Shown in pieces: positions 54,742 through 62,937 of a stretch of 64,000 nucleotides of DNA; positions within the stretch are counted from its first letter, which is position 1; every line of letters starts with the position of its first letter. Made by a program: the position numbers and the translations under genes. A model generated the notes under the pieces. The model ran no database searches and was not told the origin of the DNA. It was given only the letters and a program-made list of their open reading frames with translations. This DNA is from 4572-13 sp964594065 (GTDB taxonomy: Bacteria > Planctomycetota > Phycisphaerae > Sedimentisphaerales > Anaerohalosphaeraceae). The stretch covers positions 6,859 through 70,858 of the forward strand of contig CAZQKX010000012.1 of NCBI GenBank assembly GCA_964594065.1, given 5' to 3'.

Positions 54742-54822
54742 TCCTGACCAGATCGCCGCCGTCGTTGAGTTAAATGGCTACGAATCCGTCTGGAAAGACT
54801 GGGACACCACTTTCTCCGGCTA
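54742..54822 (+). pseudogene. Duplicate 3' end of thiH (about 26 codons with stop)
   Basis: This stretch reads PDQIAAVVELNGYESVWKDW and then DTTFSG plus stop, matching the end of thiH (53362-53442), which reads PDQIAAVIESNGYEPVWKDW and then DAAFSK plus stop. Identity begins at CCTGACCAGATCGCC and includes many synonymous changes, so it is a diverged copy and not a recent repeat. No thiH sequence precedes it. A CACGGC-GCAA-GCCGTG hairpin follows (54833-54848). Confidence 0.85.
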
Positions 54823-54881
54823 ACAAAAACTCCACGGCGCAAGCCGTGCGAATCCGGCCATCGGCTGCTTCCTTGAATTGC

Positions 54882-55892
54882 TTAAAAGATAAGAGATCCC
54901 TGACAGGGACAAAATGCACGGATATTTTCTTCCGACGTTTTCTGGGGAACTTCGCATCCGGGCATCAGGATAAAGCGCGACCCGCCTTTCTCTATGCACT
55001 CACGTGCTGCATTAGCAATCATTTGCGGCGACCCCTGCAACAGTATGCCGGAAGGATCGAAATTGCCGCATAATGTGATATCAGGCCCGACCTTTTCTCT
55101 GGCCCAGTCCAGCGGAACCATCCAGTCCACATCAATAATATCCGCTCCCGTTAATGCCATTCGGTCAATAATGGGGCTGATGTTCCCACAAATATGCAGT
55201 TTAACCAGGGCACCCGCCTGATGGATAGCATCGATCAGCCGTTTTTCCAATGGCAGCACATGGCTTTCATAAAGCGCTTCCCCGACCAGACTGGCGGCAG
55301 CATCGCCGATGCCGACCATGTCTGCACCGGCCTGAACCTGAGCGATTGCAAAATCAATCGCACTTTGAGTAATAATCTCTGCGGCAGAGTGGTACATATC
55401 TGCATTATCGATCAGATCAAGCAGGGTCTCTTCCAGACCCCGCAGGTCAGCGTATTCAGCCAGCGGTCCTTCCACCCACCCTAAAACACTATGAGTTTGA
55501 CCCACTGCCGCCGCCATCGCTGCAACGCTGTCGACTCGCTGCTGCATACGTTCTGAAGCGGTGATGTCCAGGGTTTTGAGCTTCTTCAGATCTTCGTGGC
55601 TTTTGATCCATCGCTCTTTGGGTATGCCGACACCTTGCTCCGGATAATCAAATGTCATGCCATAAGCAGAGGCCTCACGCCAGGGATCGCTGATCGCACT
55701 GATCTGGTCAATATTAAATGCCTTGACAACTGCTAACTGGGCCTCAACTAAAATATCCCCGTTAAGATAGTAGTCCCTGTAGGTCTGGCCAATAAAATGT
55801 GCACACCAAGCCATGAAGATCGGTGTCACCGCAACGCGGTCACACGGCTGACCGTTGATCGTTGCAAGGACTCTTTCTTTGGGTGTCATCAT
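54882..55892 (-). CDS. Uroporphyrinogen decarboxylase family protein (methyltransferase-like)
   Basis: About 337 residues. It has the UroD/MtaA/CmuA fold: MTPKERVLATINGQPCDRVAVTPIF at the start, GWVEGPLAEYADLRGLEE, the zinc-type motif LHICGN and CGNFDPSGILLQGSP, ending MPGCEVPQKTSEENI. Genuine HemE lacks the HxC motif seen here, so a corrinoid or thiol methyltransferase role is more likely. The start is ATG 55892; a TTG at 55901 with GAAAGG 5 nt upstream is an alternative. The corrinoid protein at 36353 could be a distant partner. Confidence 0.85.
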   Translation of the reverse strand: MMTPKERVLATINGQPCDRVAVTPIFMAWCAHFIGQTYRDYYLNGDILVEAQLAVVKAFNIDQISAISDPWREASAYGMTFDYPEQGVGIPKERWIKSHEDLKKLKTLDITASERMQQRVDSVAAMAAAVGQTHSVLGWVEGPLAEYADLRGLEETLLDLIDNADMYHSAAEIITQSAIDFAIAQVQAGADMVGIGDAAASLVGEALYESHVLPLEKRLIDAIHQAGALVKLHICGNISPIIDRMALTGADIIDVDWMVPLDWAREKVGPDITLCGNFDPSGILLQGSPQMIANAARECIEKGGSRFILMPGCEVPQKTSEENIRAFCPCQGSLIF

Positions 55893-55954
55893 GCTGTTCA
55901 ATTTGGCCTTTCATGTAAACGCATCGTATGCCAGAAGGCTTTAACTTTTAAACA

Positions 55955-56767
55955 TTATTTGATTAGTCGCCTATTCAGGCGTTTGACTGCCAGCAGGCCG
56001 ACGATGGCGGTAAAGATAACAATATATAGCACATCCCACAACAACGCACAGGACAGATTACCGCTGCAGATACACCGCATAATGCGAACCGAGTGCGTCA
56101 GCGGGACCATTTCGGCGACCGGCTGGATCGCCGCGGGCAGATTGCTGACCGGAAAGACCACGCCCGAAAAGAAAAACATCGGCGAGATGATGCCCGTCAT
56201 GAAAAAGTTGAAGTGATTGATCGTTTTGACAAACGATGTGATCAGCAGTGCCATTGCTCCGAACATCAGCGCATTGACGAACCCAACAAAGGGTGCCAGC
56301 ATCGCATTCGGCAGCGGCAGCATCGGCAGTGATGCCGGCCAGATGAGAGAGACAAGACACAGCATGGTAAACACGGCGAATGAAAAGAAAAATCCCTTCG
56401 ACGCGGCCCACAGCATCTCCCCGACGATCAAATTGTTTACTGTGATCGGTGCCGCCAGCATCCCGTCATACGTCTTTTGAAATTCCATCCGGATAAACGT
56501 CCCGAACGTACACTCAAAGAACGCCGTCCACATCGACGAGGTGATCAACAGTCCGATCGCCAGAAACTGCACATACGGCTGGCCGTTGATCGGCTCGATA
56601 TAGCGTCCCAGCCCCAGCCCGACCCCGGCCAGAAAGATCAATGGCTCAAAAAACGGCGGAAATCCATTGCTTATAATATGCTGTCTATACACGCGCATGT
56701 GACGATACCACACGCTGAACAGCCGCTTGTAAAGAGCCGGATAGGATGATGCTTTACTGGCGTTCAT
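55955..56767 (-). CDS. ABC-2 type exporter permease, NodJ-like
   Basis: 270 residues with six predicted membrane segments. FFEPLIFLAGVGLGLGRYI, EMLWAASKGFFFSFAVFTML and the ABC-2 signature FFFSGVVFPVSNLPAAIQPVAEMVPLTHSVRIMR are characteristic. Its start overlaps the end of the ATPase gene by 14 nt, so the two are translated together and form one exporter. Substrate unknown (polysaccharide, lipo-oligosaccharide or drug). Confidence 0.93.
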   Translation of the reverse strand: MNASKASSYPALYKRLFSVWYRHMRVYRQHIISNGFPPFFEPLIFLAGVGLGLGRYIEPINGQPYVQFLAIGLLITSSMWTAFFECTFGTFIRMEFQKTYDGMLAAPITVNNLIVGEMLWAASKGFFFSFAVFTMLCLVSLIWPASLPMLPLPNAMLAPFVGFVNALMFGAMALLITSFVKTINHFNFFMTGIISPMFFFSGVVFPVSNLPAAIQPVAEMVPLTHSVRIMRCICSGNLSCALLWDVLYIVIFTAIVGLLAVKRLNRRLIK

Positions 56768-57686
56768 TCAACATCCTCCCCGTAGCTTTCAAAAACACAT
56801 CTTCCAGATTGGATTGGCGCAGATAAAACTGGCTGCTGCGGATTTTATCGGCGACGATCTTGAGGCTCTCCATGTCATTGGAATAAAAGCGGACAATTTG
56901 TCCGGAGCTGTCCTTTCGAATGTCGGCTCTCAACGGCGTCTTCAGTACCGCTTCATCAGTGTCAGGATCGGTCAGTTCCAATACATAATCTTCAATATGC
57001 TCTGCCAAAAGCTGCTTGGGCGAACCCTGCATAATATTGGCTCCCTGGTGCATGATCAGGATCGTATCACACAACTGAAACGCCTCTTCCATGTAGTGCG
57101 TTGTCAGCAGCATCGTCGTCCCCGACTTTTTAAGCTGGCGAAGCTTATCCCAGATCAGATGTCGAACCTGCGGGTCCAGACCGGTGGTCGGTTCATCGAG
57201 AATTAGCAGTTTGGGACGGTTCAGCAAAGCCCGCGCGATCACAAGACGGCGTTTCATCCCGCCGGACAGGTCGCGGATGGGCGAGGTTCGTTTCTCACCC
57301 AATTCCAAAAAATCCAGCAGTTCATCAATCCGCTGCCGTGCCTGTTTTTGGCTTATGTCATAAAATCGCGCAAACAGCCGCAGGTTTTGAATCACGTTGA
57401 GTTCTTCGTCGAGATTATCTTCCTGCGGAACGACGCCGCAGAAGTATTTGATGGATAGCTGGTCTTTGTTCGGGTCGTATCCGAAAATGTCGATGACGCC
57501 TTCGCGATGATCCCGCTTTGAGCGGGCGTAGATCATTTTCATTGTGGTGGTTTTGCCTGCTCCGTTGGGTCCCAAAAATCCGAAACAGGTGTCCGGGGGC
57601 ACATCAAAAGACAGGTTGTCGACCGCACGCACAGTCCCAAAATGCTTGCTGATGTTGTGAACCTGTATGACCGGCTGCGTTGTCAA
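56754..57686 (-). CDS. ABC exporter ATP-binding protein, NodI-like
   Basis: 310 residues. Walker A GPNGAGKTTTMKM, signature LSGGMKRRLVIARAL, Walker B LILDEPTTGLDPQVRH and H-loop TTHYMEEA. It has the family's C-terminal extension (about 225-310). It begins at TTG 57686 with AGAGAG just upstream; no better start is seen. It pairs with the NodJ-like permease encoded directly downstream. Confidence 0.93.
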   Translation of the reverse strand: MTTQPVIQVHNISKHFGTVRAVDNLSFDVPPDTCFGFLGPNGAGKTTTMKMIYARSKRDHREGVIDIFGYDPNKDQLSIKYFCGVVPQEDNLDEELNVIQNLRLFARFYDISQKQARQRIDELLDFLELGEKRTSPIRDLSGGMKRRLVIARALLNRPKLLILDEPTTGLDPQVRHLIWDKLRQLKKSGTTMLLTTHYMEEAFQLCDTILIMHQGANIMQGSPKQLLAEHIEDYVLELTDPDTDEAVLKTPLRADIRKDSSGQIVRFYSNDMESLKIVADKIRSSQFYLRQSNLEDVFLKATGRMLNERQ

Positions 57687-57705
57687 GGTCTCTCTTACTT
57701 TCCGG

Positions 57706-58218
57706 CTAAGAACTCAACTTCGCCGAGGCGTCACGAACCAAACCCTGTATAATACGGGGCGGAAGATCGGACAGTTCCGGCTCAGGCTGTTCGGACCGCG
57801 CCATCGCCGCCAGTATCCGTAATGCCGCTTTTTTGTTTTTCTTTAATGTGCCCAGCGTTTTCTCTGCCGGCATCAGGTCACCATCGGCCATCCGCCGAAG
57901 ATAAATAATACACTGTTTGACGACTTCTTTTTCGTCGGCAGTACGGGCGCCGGCTTTTTCATTGGGACCGGCGGCGACAGGTTCGTTTTCGTGCAGGATG
58001 AACTGTGTCAGCGAGTGCGTCTCTTTCATCATCTGCTCGACCTGACTCTCGTGACCTTCATCGACGGGGGCCAGTGCCAATTCCGGTTCGTCGTCCGATT
58101 TCGGCAGGGGGATATAGCAGCGGTGTTGACAATGTGGGCACTTTCCCCATTTGCCGCCCGTTGAGTCCGGGGCCTTGATCTTCTTTTTACACGATTCGCA
58201 ACTAAAACTGATCGGCAT
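57706..58218 (-). CDS. Zinc-ribbon protein of unknown function
   Basis: 170 residues. The N-terminal zinc ribbon (FSCESCKKKIKAPDSTGGKWGKCPHC, Cys pairs at 7/10 and 27/30) is of the type found in many planctomycete regulatory proteins. A linker and a C-terminal helical segment follow (about 95-170). No signal peptide or membrane helix. It lies between the ABC exporter and queF on the same strand, with a good RBS (GAGAGGGAACG). Role unknown. Confidence 0.75.
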   Translation of the reverse strand: MPISFSCESCKKKIKAPDSTGGKWGKCPHCQHRCYIPLPKSDDEPELALAPVDEGHESQVEQMMKETHSLTQFILHENEPVAAGPNEKAGARTADEKEVVKQCIIYLRRMADGDLMPAEKTLGTLKKNKKAALRILAAMARSEQPEPELSDLPPRIIQGLVRDASAKLSS

Positions 58219-58246
58219 AGCTCGTTCCCTCTCTTAACCTAAGGTT

Positions 58247-58612
58247 TCAGTCTTGCTCGCCGCTTTCGGCTTTATACTCTGCACAAACATCGGTCGAGAT
58301 GCCGCCCCGCGGCGTGAACGTCGAAGTAATACGCATCCACCGCGGCTTACAGGCAGCGGTCAAATCGTCCAGGATATCATTGGTCAGCATTTCATAAAAG
58401 ATACCCTGATTTCGAAAACTTTGCATGTAAAATTTCAGACTTTTCAGCTCAATACACAGCTTGTCCGGACAATATTCGATCAAAATCGTGCCGAAATCCG
58501 GCTGGCCCGTCTTTGGGCACACGCTGGTAAACTCCGGACAGCGGATCGTGATTGTATAATCCCGTTGCGGATGGGAGTTTTCAAATAATTCCAGTTGCGG
58601 ATTTTCGCTCAT
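58247..58612 (-). CDS. queF: NADPH-dependent 7-cyano-7-deazaguanine reductase
   Basis: 121 residues, the short QueF type. The catalytic Cys32 in FTSVCPKTGQPDFG, with Asp39, and the family motif ELKSLKFYMQSFRNQGIFYE are present, then RWMRITSTFTPRGGI. It reduces preQ0 to preQ1 in queuosine synthesis. ATG 58612 is preferred (AAAGGTAAAG upstream). It is divergent from queC across a 78-nt gap. Confidence 0.95.
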   Translation of the reverse strand: MSENPQLELFENSHPQRDYTITIRCPEFTSVCPKTGQPDFGTILIEYCPDKLCIELKSLKFYMQSFRNQGIFYEMLTNDILDDLTAACKPRWMRITSTFTPRGGISTDVCAEYKAESGEQD

Positions 58613-58654
58613 TTCTTTACCTTTACCCATGAAAATGTTATACTTTCACCCATA

Positions 58655-58682
58655 ATTCTATCGAAAACTGATATTTTTGCAA
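58655..58682 (-). promoter_or_regulatory. Candidate queF promoter
   Basis: On the minus strand TTGCAA (58677-58682), a 16-nt spacer and TAGAAT (58655-58660) lie 43 nt upstream of the queF start. The 78-nt divergent region must serve both queF and queC. Confidence 0.45.
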
Positions 58683-58690
58683 GGATTCAA

Positions 58691-59383
58691 ATGAAAAGTC
58701 CCAAAAAGCGTGCGGTGGTCCTGCTCAGCGGCGGCCTGGACTCGGCCACCACGCTGGCGATCGCCAAAAAAGACGGATTTGACTGCTATGCGATGACATT
58801 TCGCTACGGCCAGCGGCATGCATTCGAGATATCCTGTGCCTGCCGGGTGGCAACCGCGATGGCCGCGGCTGAGCACCGCATTGTCGAGATGGATCTGGCG
58901 GCTTTTGGCGGCTCGGCTCTGACCGATACCGATATCGATGTTCCCAAGGACCGTCAGGACCTGGCCGAGGTGATCCCGTCGACCTATGTACCCGCGCGTA
59001 ATACGATTTTTCTGTCCTATGCACTGGCCTGGGCCGAGGTACTGGACGCCTGGGATATCTTTATCGGGGTCAACGCTGCCGACTACAGCGGCTATCCTGA
59101 TTGCCGTCCGGAATATATCGCCGCCTTCCAGGCGATGGCTAACAAGGCGACCGCCGCCGTTGTCGAGGGTAGAGGCAGCTACACCATCCACACACCCATT
59201 ATCCAATTAACCAAGGCGCAGATCATTCAAGCCGGAACCGATATCGGCGTCGATTATTCACTGACCCACAGTTGCTACGACCCAACCGAAGACAACAAAC
59301 CCTGCGGCCGATGCGACTCATGCCAGCTCCGCCTGAAAGGATTCAAAGAAGCCGGCCTAAAAGACCCCGTGCAGTATGCCTGA
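58691..59383 (+). CDS. queC: 7-cyano-7-deazaguanine synthase
   Basis: 230 residues from ATG 58691 (AAGGA 5 nt upstream). The ATP-pyrophosphatase P-loop LLSGGLDSATTLAIAK, TYVPARNTIFLSYALAWAE, the ADYSGYPDCRPE motif and the zinc site (HSCYDPT..CGRCDSCQLR) are all present. It converts carboxy-deazaguanine to preQ0, the substrate of QueF encoded divergently. Its last 20 or so codons are duplicated at 62653-62716, beyond the next gene. Confidence 0.96.
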   Translation: MKSPKKRAVVLLSGGLDSATTLAIAKKDGFDCYAMTFRYGQRHAFEISCACRVATAMAAAEHRIVEMDLAAFGGSALTDTDIDVPKDRQDLAEVIPSTYVPARNTIFLSYALAWAEVLDAWDIFIGVNAADYSGYPDCRPEYIAAFQAMANKATAAVVEGRGSYTIHTPIIQLTKAQIIQAGTDIGVDYSLTHSCYDPTEDNKPCGRCDSCQLRLKGFKEAGLKDPVQYA

Positions 59384-59388
59384 TAAAA

Positions 59389-59432
59389 CTCTCCCCCTGT
59401 CAAGGGGGAGTACCCCAAAGGGGGGAGGGGGT
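59389..59432 (+). repeat. 44-nt G/C-rich palindromic repeat, copy after queC
   Basis: It begins 6 nt after the queC stop and matches the reverse complement of 29595-29638 in polA at 41 of 44 positions. The inner palindrome is CTCCCCCTG..CAAGGGGGAG, followed by TACCCC and a G-rich run. It might also act as a hairpin at the queC 3' end. Confidence 0.85.
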
Positions 59433-60019
59433 TAATTCGCCCGATATTCCGTATTTCAGGGACACCGCAGCCTGTCACTCCGAGTTCAGTAATGCCATTC
59501 CAAGCGCAGTTGAGGAATCTATTTAAATAGGGAAATTCCATAATCCCGAAGAGTCGGTCCGGAGCGAAGTTGAACGGGGATGAAAGATAATGTTCGCAAG
59601 ACGTAAGCCTCCAGGAATAAAGAATATCAAAAAGGGACAAATCTGTAAGGTATATACCTGGTGCACCTTCCGTATAAATACTGATTTTGACGTAAAACAA
59701 CAGTTCTTATCGGAATAAAGCTTTAATTTATTCTCAAATTTGGTATTATTATAGACGCATCTTAGGGAGAAACTGCTTTGGTAAACTGCAACCATTGTTG
59801 TAATACAAGGCAGAAAAATGAATAGGAGAAATAGTCAATCATATCTGGTCGCTCTTGACAGAGACTTTTATTTAATCGCAATCCTCACTCTTCATACAGA
59901 AAAACACTCTTGGGCTCAGTCTGTCAGTTCTGAAGCAATGAACCAAAAGATAAAAAAATGCAACTTCATTTATTGTTAAGTTTAACATATTAATCATCCT
60001 TTAAATTTGGAGAGAGAAA
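59433..60019. other. Repeat island between queC and the large secreted-protein gene
   Basis: There is no convincing gene in this stretch. After the 44-nt repeat come a segment resembling common dispersed repeats (GTCACTCCGAGTTCAG ... GAGGAATCT, about 59476-59522) and a degenerate unit GGGATGAAA..CGTAAGCC..GGAATA (59577-59623) whose relative is at 62846-62892. An ORF of 53 codons at 59818-59979 has only a weak RBS and is not called. A TTGACA at 59855-59860 has no matching -10. The RBS GGAGAG for the next gene is just before 60020. Confidence 0.5.
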
Positions 60020-62524
60020 ATGAAAAATCAAGCCAACTTACTTTTAGCGTTATCTTTTCTTGTTTGTGCAGTTACATACGGTGATGTACTATCTGATTTT
60101 GAAGACGGTAAACAAGGCTGGACTGTCATCGAACCTTTCAATGGGAATTTTTTACACCTGGAATCCGGCGGTAATCCTGATGGATGTGTTCGGGTCTATG
60201 ATACTATGGCAGGCGGCGGCGCATTGAAGATAAAAGCCCCGGTAGATTACACAGGCAATTTATCGAACTGTCCACACTTCTCATTTGATGCTTATGTTTA
60301 TCAGGACGGATCCCAATCCGATCCTGACGTTACCAGCGAACCAAGGGTCTTTCTCATCAGCGGTGATACCATCTATAAACACACCTGGCCGGACAGGGTC
60401 ATTGGTCAATGGCAAACGCTGACAGTCAACATGGAAAGTTCTGAGTGGACACGTATTACGGGAAGCCTGTCTTTTGAGGAAGTTCTTGTTAACGTGGAAG
60501 AATTATGGCTGGGTATGGACATGCACTGGGATTGGACAACTAGGAATGAAATAAAAGTAGATAATATTGTACTGGCTGGTGTTGTACTTCCAATATATTA
60601 TATAATCTCTCCTAATGGGGGTGAAGAACTTTGGTCAGGCTCAACATATGAGATTTCCTGGGAAATGCCTGCCGGGTCAGTGAGTACGGTTCTTGAGTAT
60701 TCGACGGATGCGGGTGCTAACTGGGATTATATCGATGAGGTTGCTGGAGACACCTATTATGTCTGGGATGTCCCCGATGAACCTTCAGACCAGTGTCTTA
60801 TTAGAATTACCGACCCGGTCAATGCATACACCGATGTGAGTGACGCATTTTTTGAAATACGTTATCCTGCTGAAGTCTTTACGCCTAATGGGGGTGAGGT
60901 ATTCGTGTCGGGCACAACATCTGAGATTATCTGGCAAATGCCTGATGAGACAGTGAGTACGGTTCTTGAGTATTCGACGGACGCAGGCGCTAACTGGGAT
61001 TATATCGATGAGGTTGAAGGAGACACCTATTATGTCTGGGATGTTCCCTACGAACCCAACGAAGCCTCAGAGCAGTGTCTTATTAGAATTACCGATCCGA
61101 TTAATGCATACACCGATGAAAGCGATGAATTTTTTGAAATACGCTATGGGATAGCAGTTCATGGACCTAATGGGGGTGAGGAACTAATGTCGGGCTTTGA
61201 CGACTTTATTGTATGGAAAGCCAGTCCCCATATATGGCAAGTCTCTATTGAGTATACAACCAATAATGGCACAGACTGGCAGCTATTGGAACCGAATGTT
61301 CCCAGTACCTATATTGATTACAATGATTATAACTGGTTTGTATGGGATTCTTTTTCGGATGAATGTAAAGTTCGCGTCACTGATGTTACTGATGCCAATG
61401 AACCGGGAGTATTTGATACAAGTGATGACACTTTCACAATCCTCAGTCCTCTTTTGCTGCACTGGCCTAATGGTGGTGAACGGCTGATGCCCGGAATGTT
61501 TCATTTGATCGAATGGGAAAGTGCAGAGGGAATAGAAAATGTTCTTATTGAATACTCAACCAATAATGGAGCAAGCTGGACAGCGGTCAATCCCCCGAAT
61601 ATGGGCAATGATGGAATCTATGATTGGGAAATACCTGCCAGTCCATCCAGGGAATGTCTGGTGCGCATCTCGGATGCCAATGATTTGGGAATCTACGATA
61701 CAAGCGATTCAACATTTAGGATTCTTTCTCTAAATCTTCTATCTCCCAATGGCGGGGAATGTCTCCAGGCCGAGATCACAACCACGATCGAATGGGAAAG
61801 CTTCGCCACTTTAGGTGATGTTCTTGTTGAATATTCGTTAGATGGTGGACCATGGACAGAAGTAGTCCCGCCGAATACGGGCAATACGGGATCGTATAAC
61901 TGGTCGGTTCCTGTGGCTTCTACAATTTATTGTAAAGTTCGAGTGACCAATCCCGCTGATCCGAATGATTATGATACCAATGATAGTATGTTCTCAATTT
62001 ATCCCTGCCTGAAAACACCCACGGATCTGGATGGCAGTTGTTACGTTGATATTGACGATGCCCTCATTTTTGCTGGGAAGTGGCTTGCAATCGGATGCGG
62101 CACTCCGGATTGGTGCAGTGGGACAGACTTCGATAAGAGTACGACGGTAACTTTAATTGACTTCCGCGAGTTATCACAAGACTGGTTGTTTTGTGGAAAC
62201 ATATGTGATCCAACATGTTTACTTGAACCATGGCCTATGGAATGGAATTGGCCTTATCAGTGCCGGGGGGATGTCGATAATGAAGAAGAACCGGGCTTGT
62301 TTGGCACTCCGGTGAGAGTTTATATAAATGATTGGAATTTATTTGTGGATGCTTATGGAACTGGCGGCTCTGCCTATCCGGATCCCCCTTATAATCCTGC
62401 TGCGGATTTTGATAGAGATGGAGACGTCGATGATGATGATTTTGCTATTATGGAGGCTAATATGAACAAAGATCCATCCGAGTTGGATGTGTGTTTTGAA
62501 GGAGGGATATGGCCGCCAAGATAA
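60020..62524 (+). CDS. Large secreted protein with laminin-B-like, five Ig-like and dockerin-type modules
   Basis: 834 residues. A signal peptide (about 1-21) is followed by a carbohydrate-binding-like/laminin B-type domain (SDFEDGKQGW, about 25-190). Five repeats of about 90 residues follow, each opening with a PNGGE motif (nt about 60607, 60880, 61162, 61463, 61741) and containing VLEYSTDAGANW-like cores, as in Kre9/KNH-type Ig-like domains. A dockerin-like module (DLDGSCYVDIDDALIFAGKW, then DFRELSQDWLF) and an EF-hand-like DFDRDGDVDDDDF near the C-terminus complete it. Repeats 1 and 2 share about 92 nt with only about five differences (60680 and 60953). Likely a cell-surface adhesion or glycan-binding protein. 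It lies between queC and a second copy of the queC 3' end. Confidence 0.88.
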   Translation: MKNQANLLLALSFLVCAVTYGDVLSDFEDGKQGWTVIEPFNGNFLHLESGGNPDGCVRVYDTMAGGGALKIKAPVDYTGNLSNCPHFSFDAYVYQDGSQSDPDVTSEPRVFLISGDTIYKHTWPDRVIGQWQTLTVNMESSEWTRITGSLSFEEVLVNVEELWLGMDMHWDWTTRNEIKVDNIVLAGVVLPIYYIISPNGGEELWSGSTYEISWEMPAGSVSTVLEYSTDAGANWDYIDEVAGDTYYVWDVPDEPSDQCLIRITDPVNAYTDVSDAFFEIRYPAEVFTPNGGEVFVSGTTSEIIWQMPDETVSTVLEYSTDAGANWDYIDEVEGDTYYVWDVPYEPNEASEQCLIRITDPINAYTDESDEFFEIRYGIAVHGPNGGEELMSGFDDFIVWKASPHIWQVSIEYTTNNGTDWQLLEPNVPSTYIDYNDYNWFVWDSFSDECKVRVTDVTDANEPGVFDTSDDTFTILSPLLLHWPNGGERLMPGMFHLIEWESAEGIENVLIEYSTNNGASWTAVNPPNMGNDGIYDWEIPASPSRECLVRISDANDLGIYDTSDSTFRILSLNLLSPNGGECLQAEITTTIEWESFATLGDVLVEYSLDGGPWTEVVPPNTGNTGSYNWSVPVASTIYCKVRVTNPADPNDYDTNDSMFSIYPCLKTPTDLDGSCYVDIDDALIFAGKWLAIGCGTPDWCSGTDFDKSTTVTLIDFRELSQDWLFCGNICDPTCLLEPWPMEWNWPYQCRGDVDNEEEPGLFGTPVRVYINDWNLFVDAYGTGGSAYPDPPYNPAADFDRDGDVDDDDFAIMEANMNKDPSELDVCFEGGIWPPR

Positions 62525-62652
62525 TAAGTATTCAAAGTGCAGCAGGGATATGTGTATATGACCTCTATTTTATAAGGTCTGTTACTTTGGTTATTGATTG
62601 GAAGTGATATCGACTTTCGGGATGTAGGAAAAGTATAGTTCCGAAGGGTATA

Positions 62653-62716
62653 CCAGCTCCGCCTGAAAGGATTCAAAGAAGCCGGCCTCAAAGACCCCGT
62701 TGAATATTCAAAATAG
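62653..62716 (+). pseudogene. Duplicate 3' end of queC (about 20 codons with stop)
   Basis: 62653-62700 matches 59323-59370 at 47 of 48 bases and continues in the queC frame to its own stop: QLRLKGFKEAGLKDPVEYSK, compared with QLRLKGFKEAGLKDPVQYA in the complete gene. The sequence before 62653 is not queC. It is a stranded gene tail, not a functional gene. Confidence 0.9.
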
Positions 62717-62732
62717 CCCAAAAGAGCAACCT

Positions 62733-62800
62733 GTCACCCCGGCCCCCGAGCCGGGGTCCAGTGCGATTACGGCTGGATGCCGGATCAAGTCCGGCATGAC
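62733..62800. repeat. Palindromic intergenic repeat
   Basis: The unit begins GTCACCCCGG and ends CCGGCATGAC, with two inner stems: CCCCGGC with GCCGGGG, and ATGCCGGA (62777-62784) with TCCGGCAT (62790-62797). It resembles the widely dispersed GTCATCCCGGAC-type repeats known from many bacteria. Confidence 0.6.
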
Positions 62801-62937
62801 AAAGCCCTAAGCGCCAGCGCCGGGATGGGAAAATGAAATCCTGAAGGGATGAAAAATAGTAGCCGGGTGGCGTAAGCCCCCGGAATAGAAGTTCCCGCTC
62901 TTTTCAAGCCCCGAAGGGGAAAAATAACCATCCACCC

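Larger units (their letters stand above)
62525..62937. other. Repeat-rich stretch with queC tail copy
   Basis: No gene is seen in these 413 nt. They hold the queC tail copy (62653-62716), a palindromic repeat (62733-62800) and the degenerate GGGATGAAA..CGTAAGCC..GGAATA unit (62846-62892) shared with the region after queC. The two repeat islands therefore flank the large secreted-protein gene. Confidence 0.6.

Noticed and set aside
59855..59860. TTGACA as a promoter for the secreted-protein gene
   Set aside because: No acceptable -10 box lies at 15-19 nt spacing.
59818..59979. A 53-codon frame before the secreted-protein gene
   Set aside because: Weak RBS, no recognisable pattern, and it lies in a repeat-rich stretch; not enough to call a gene.
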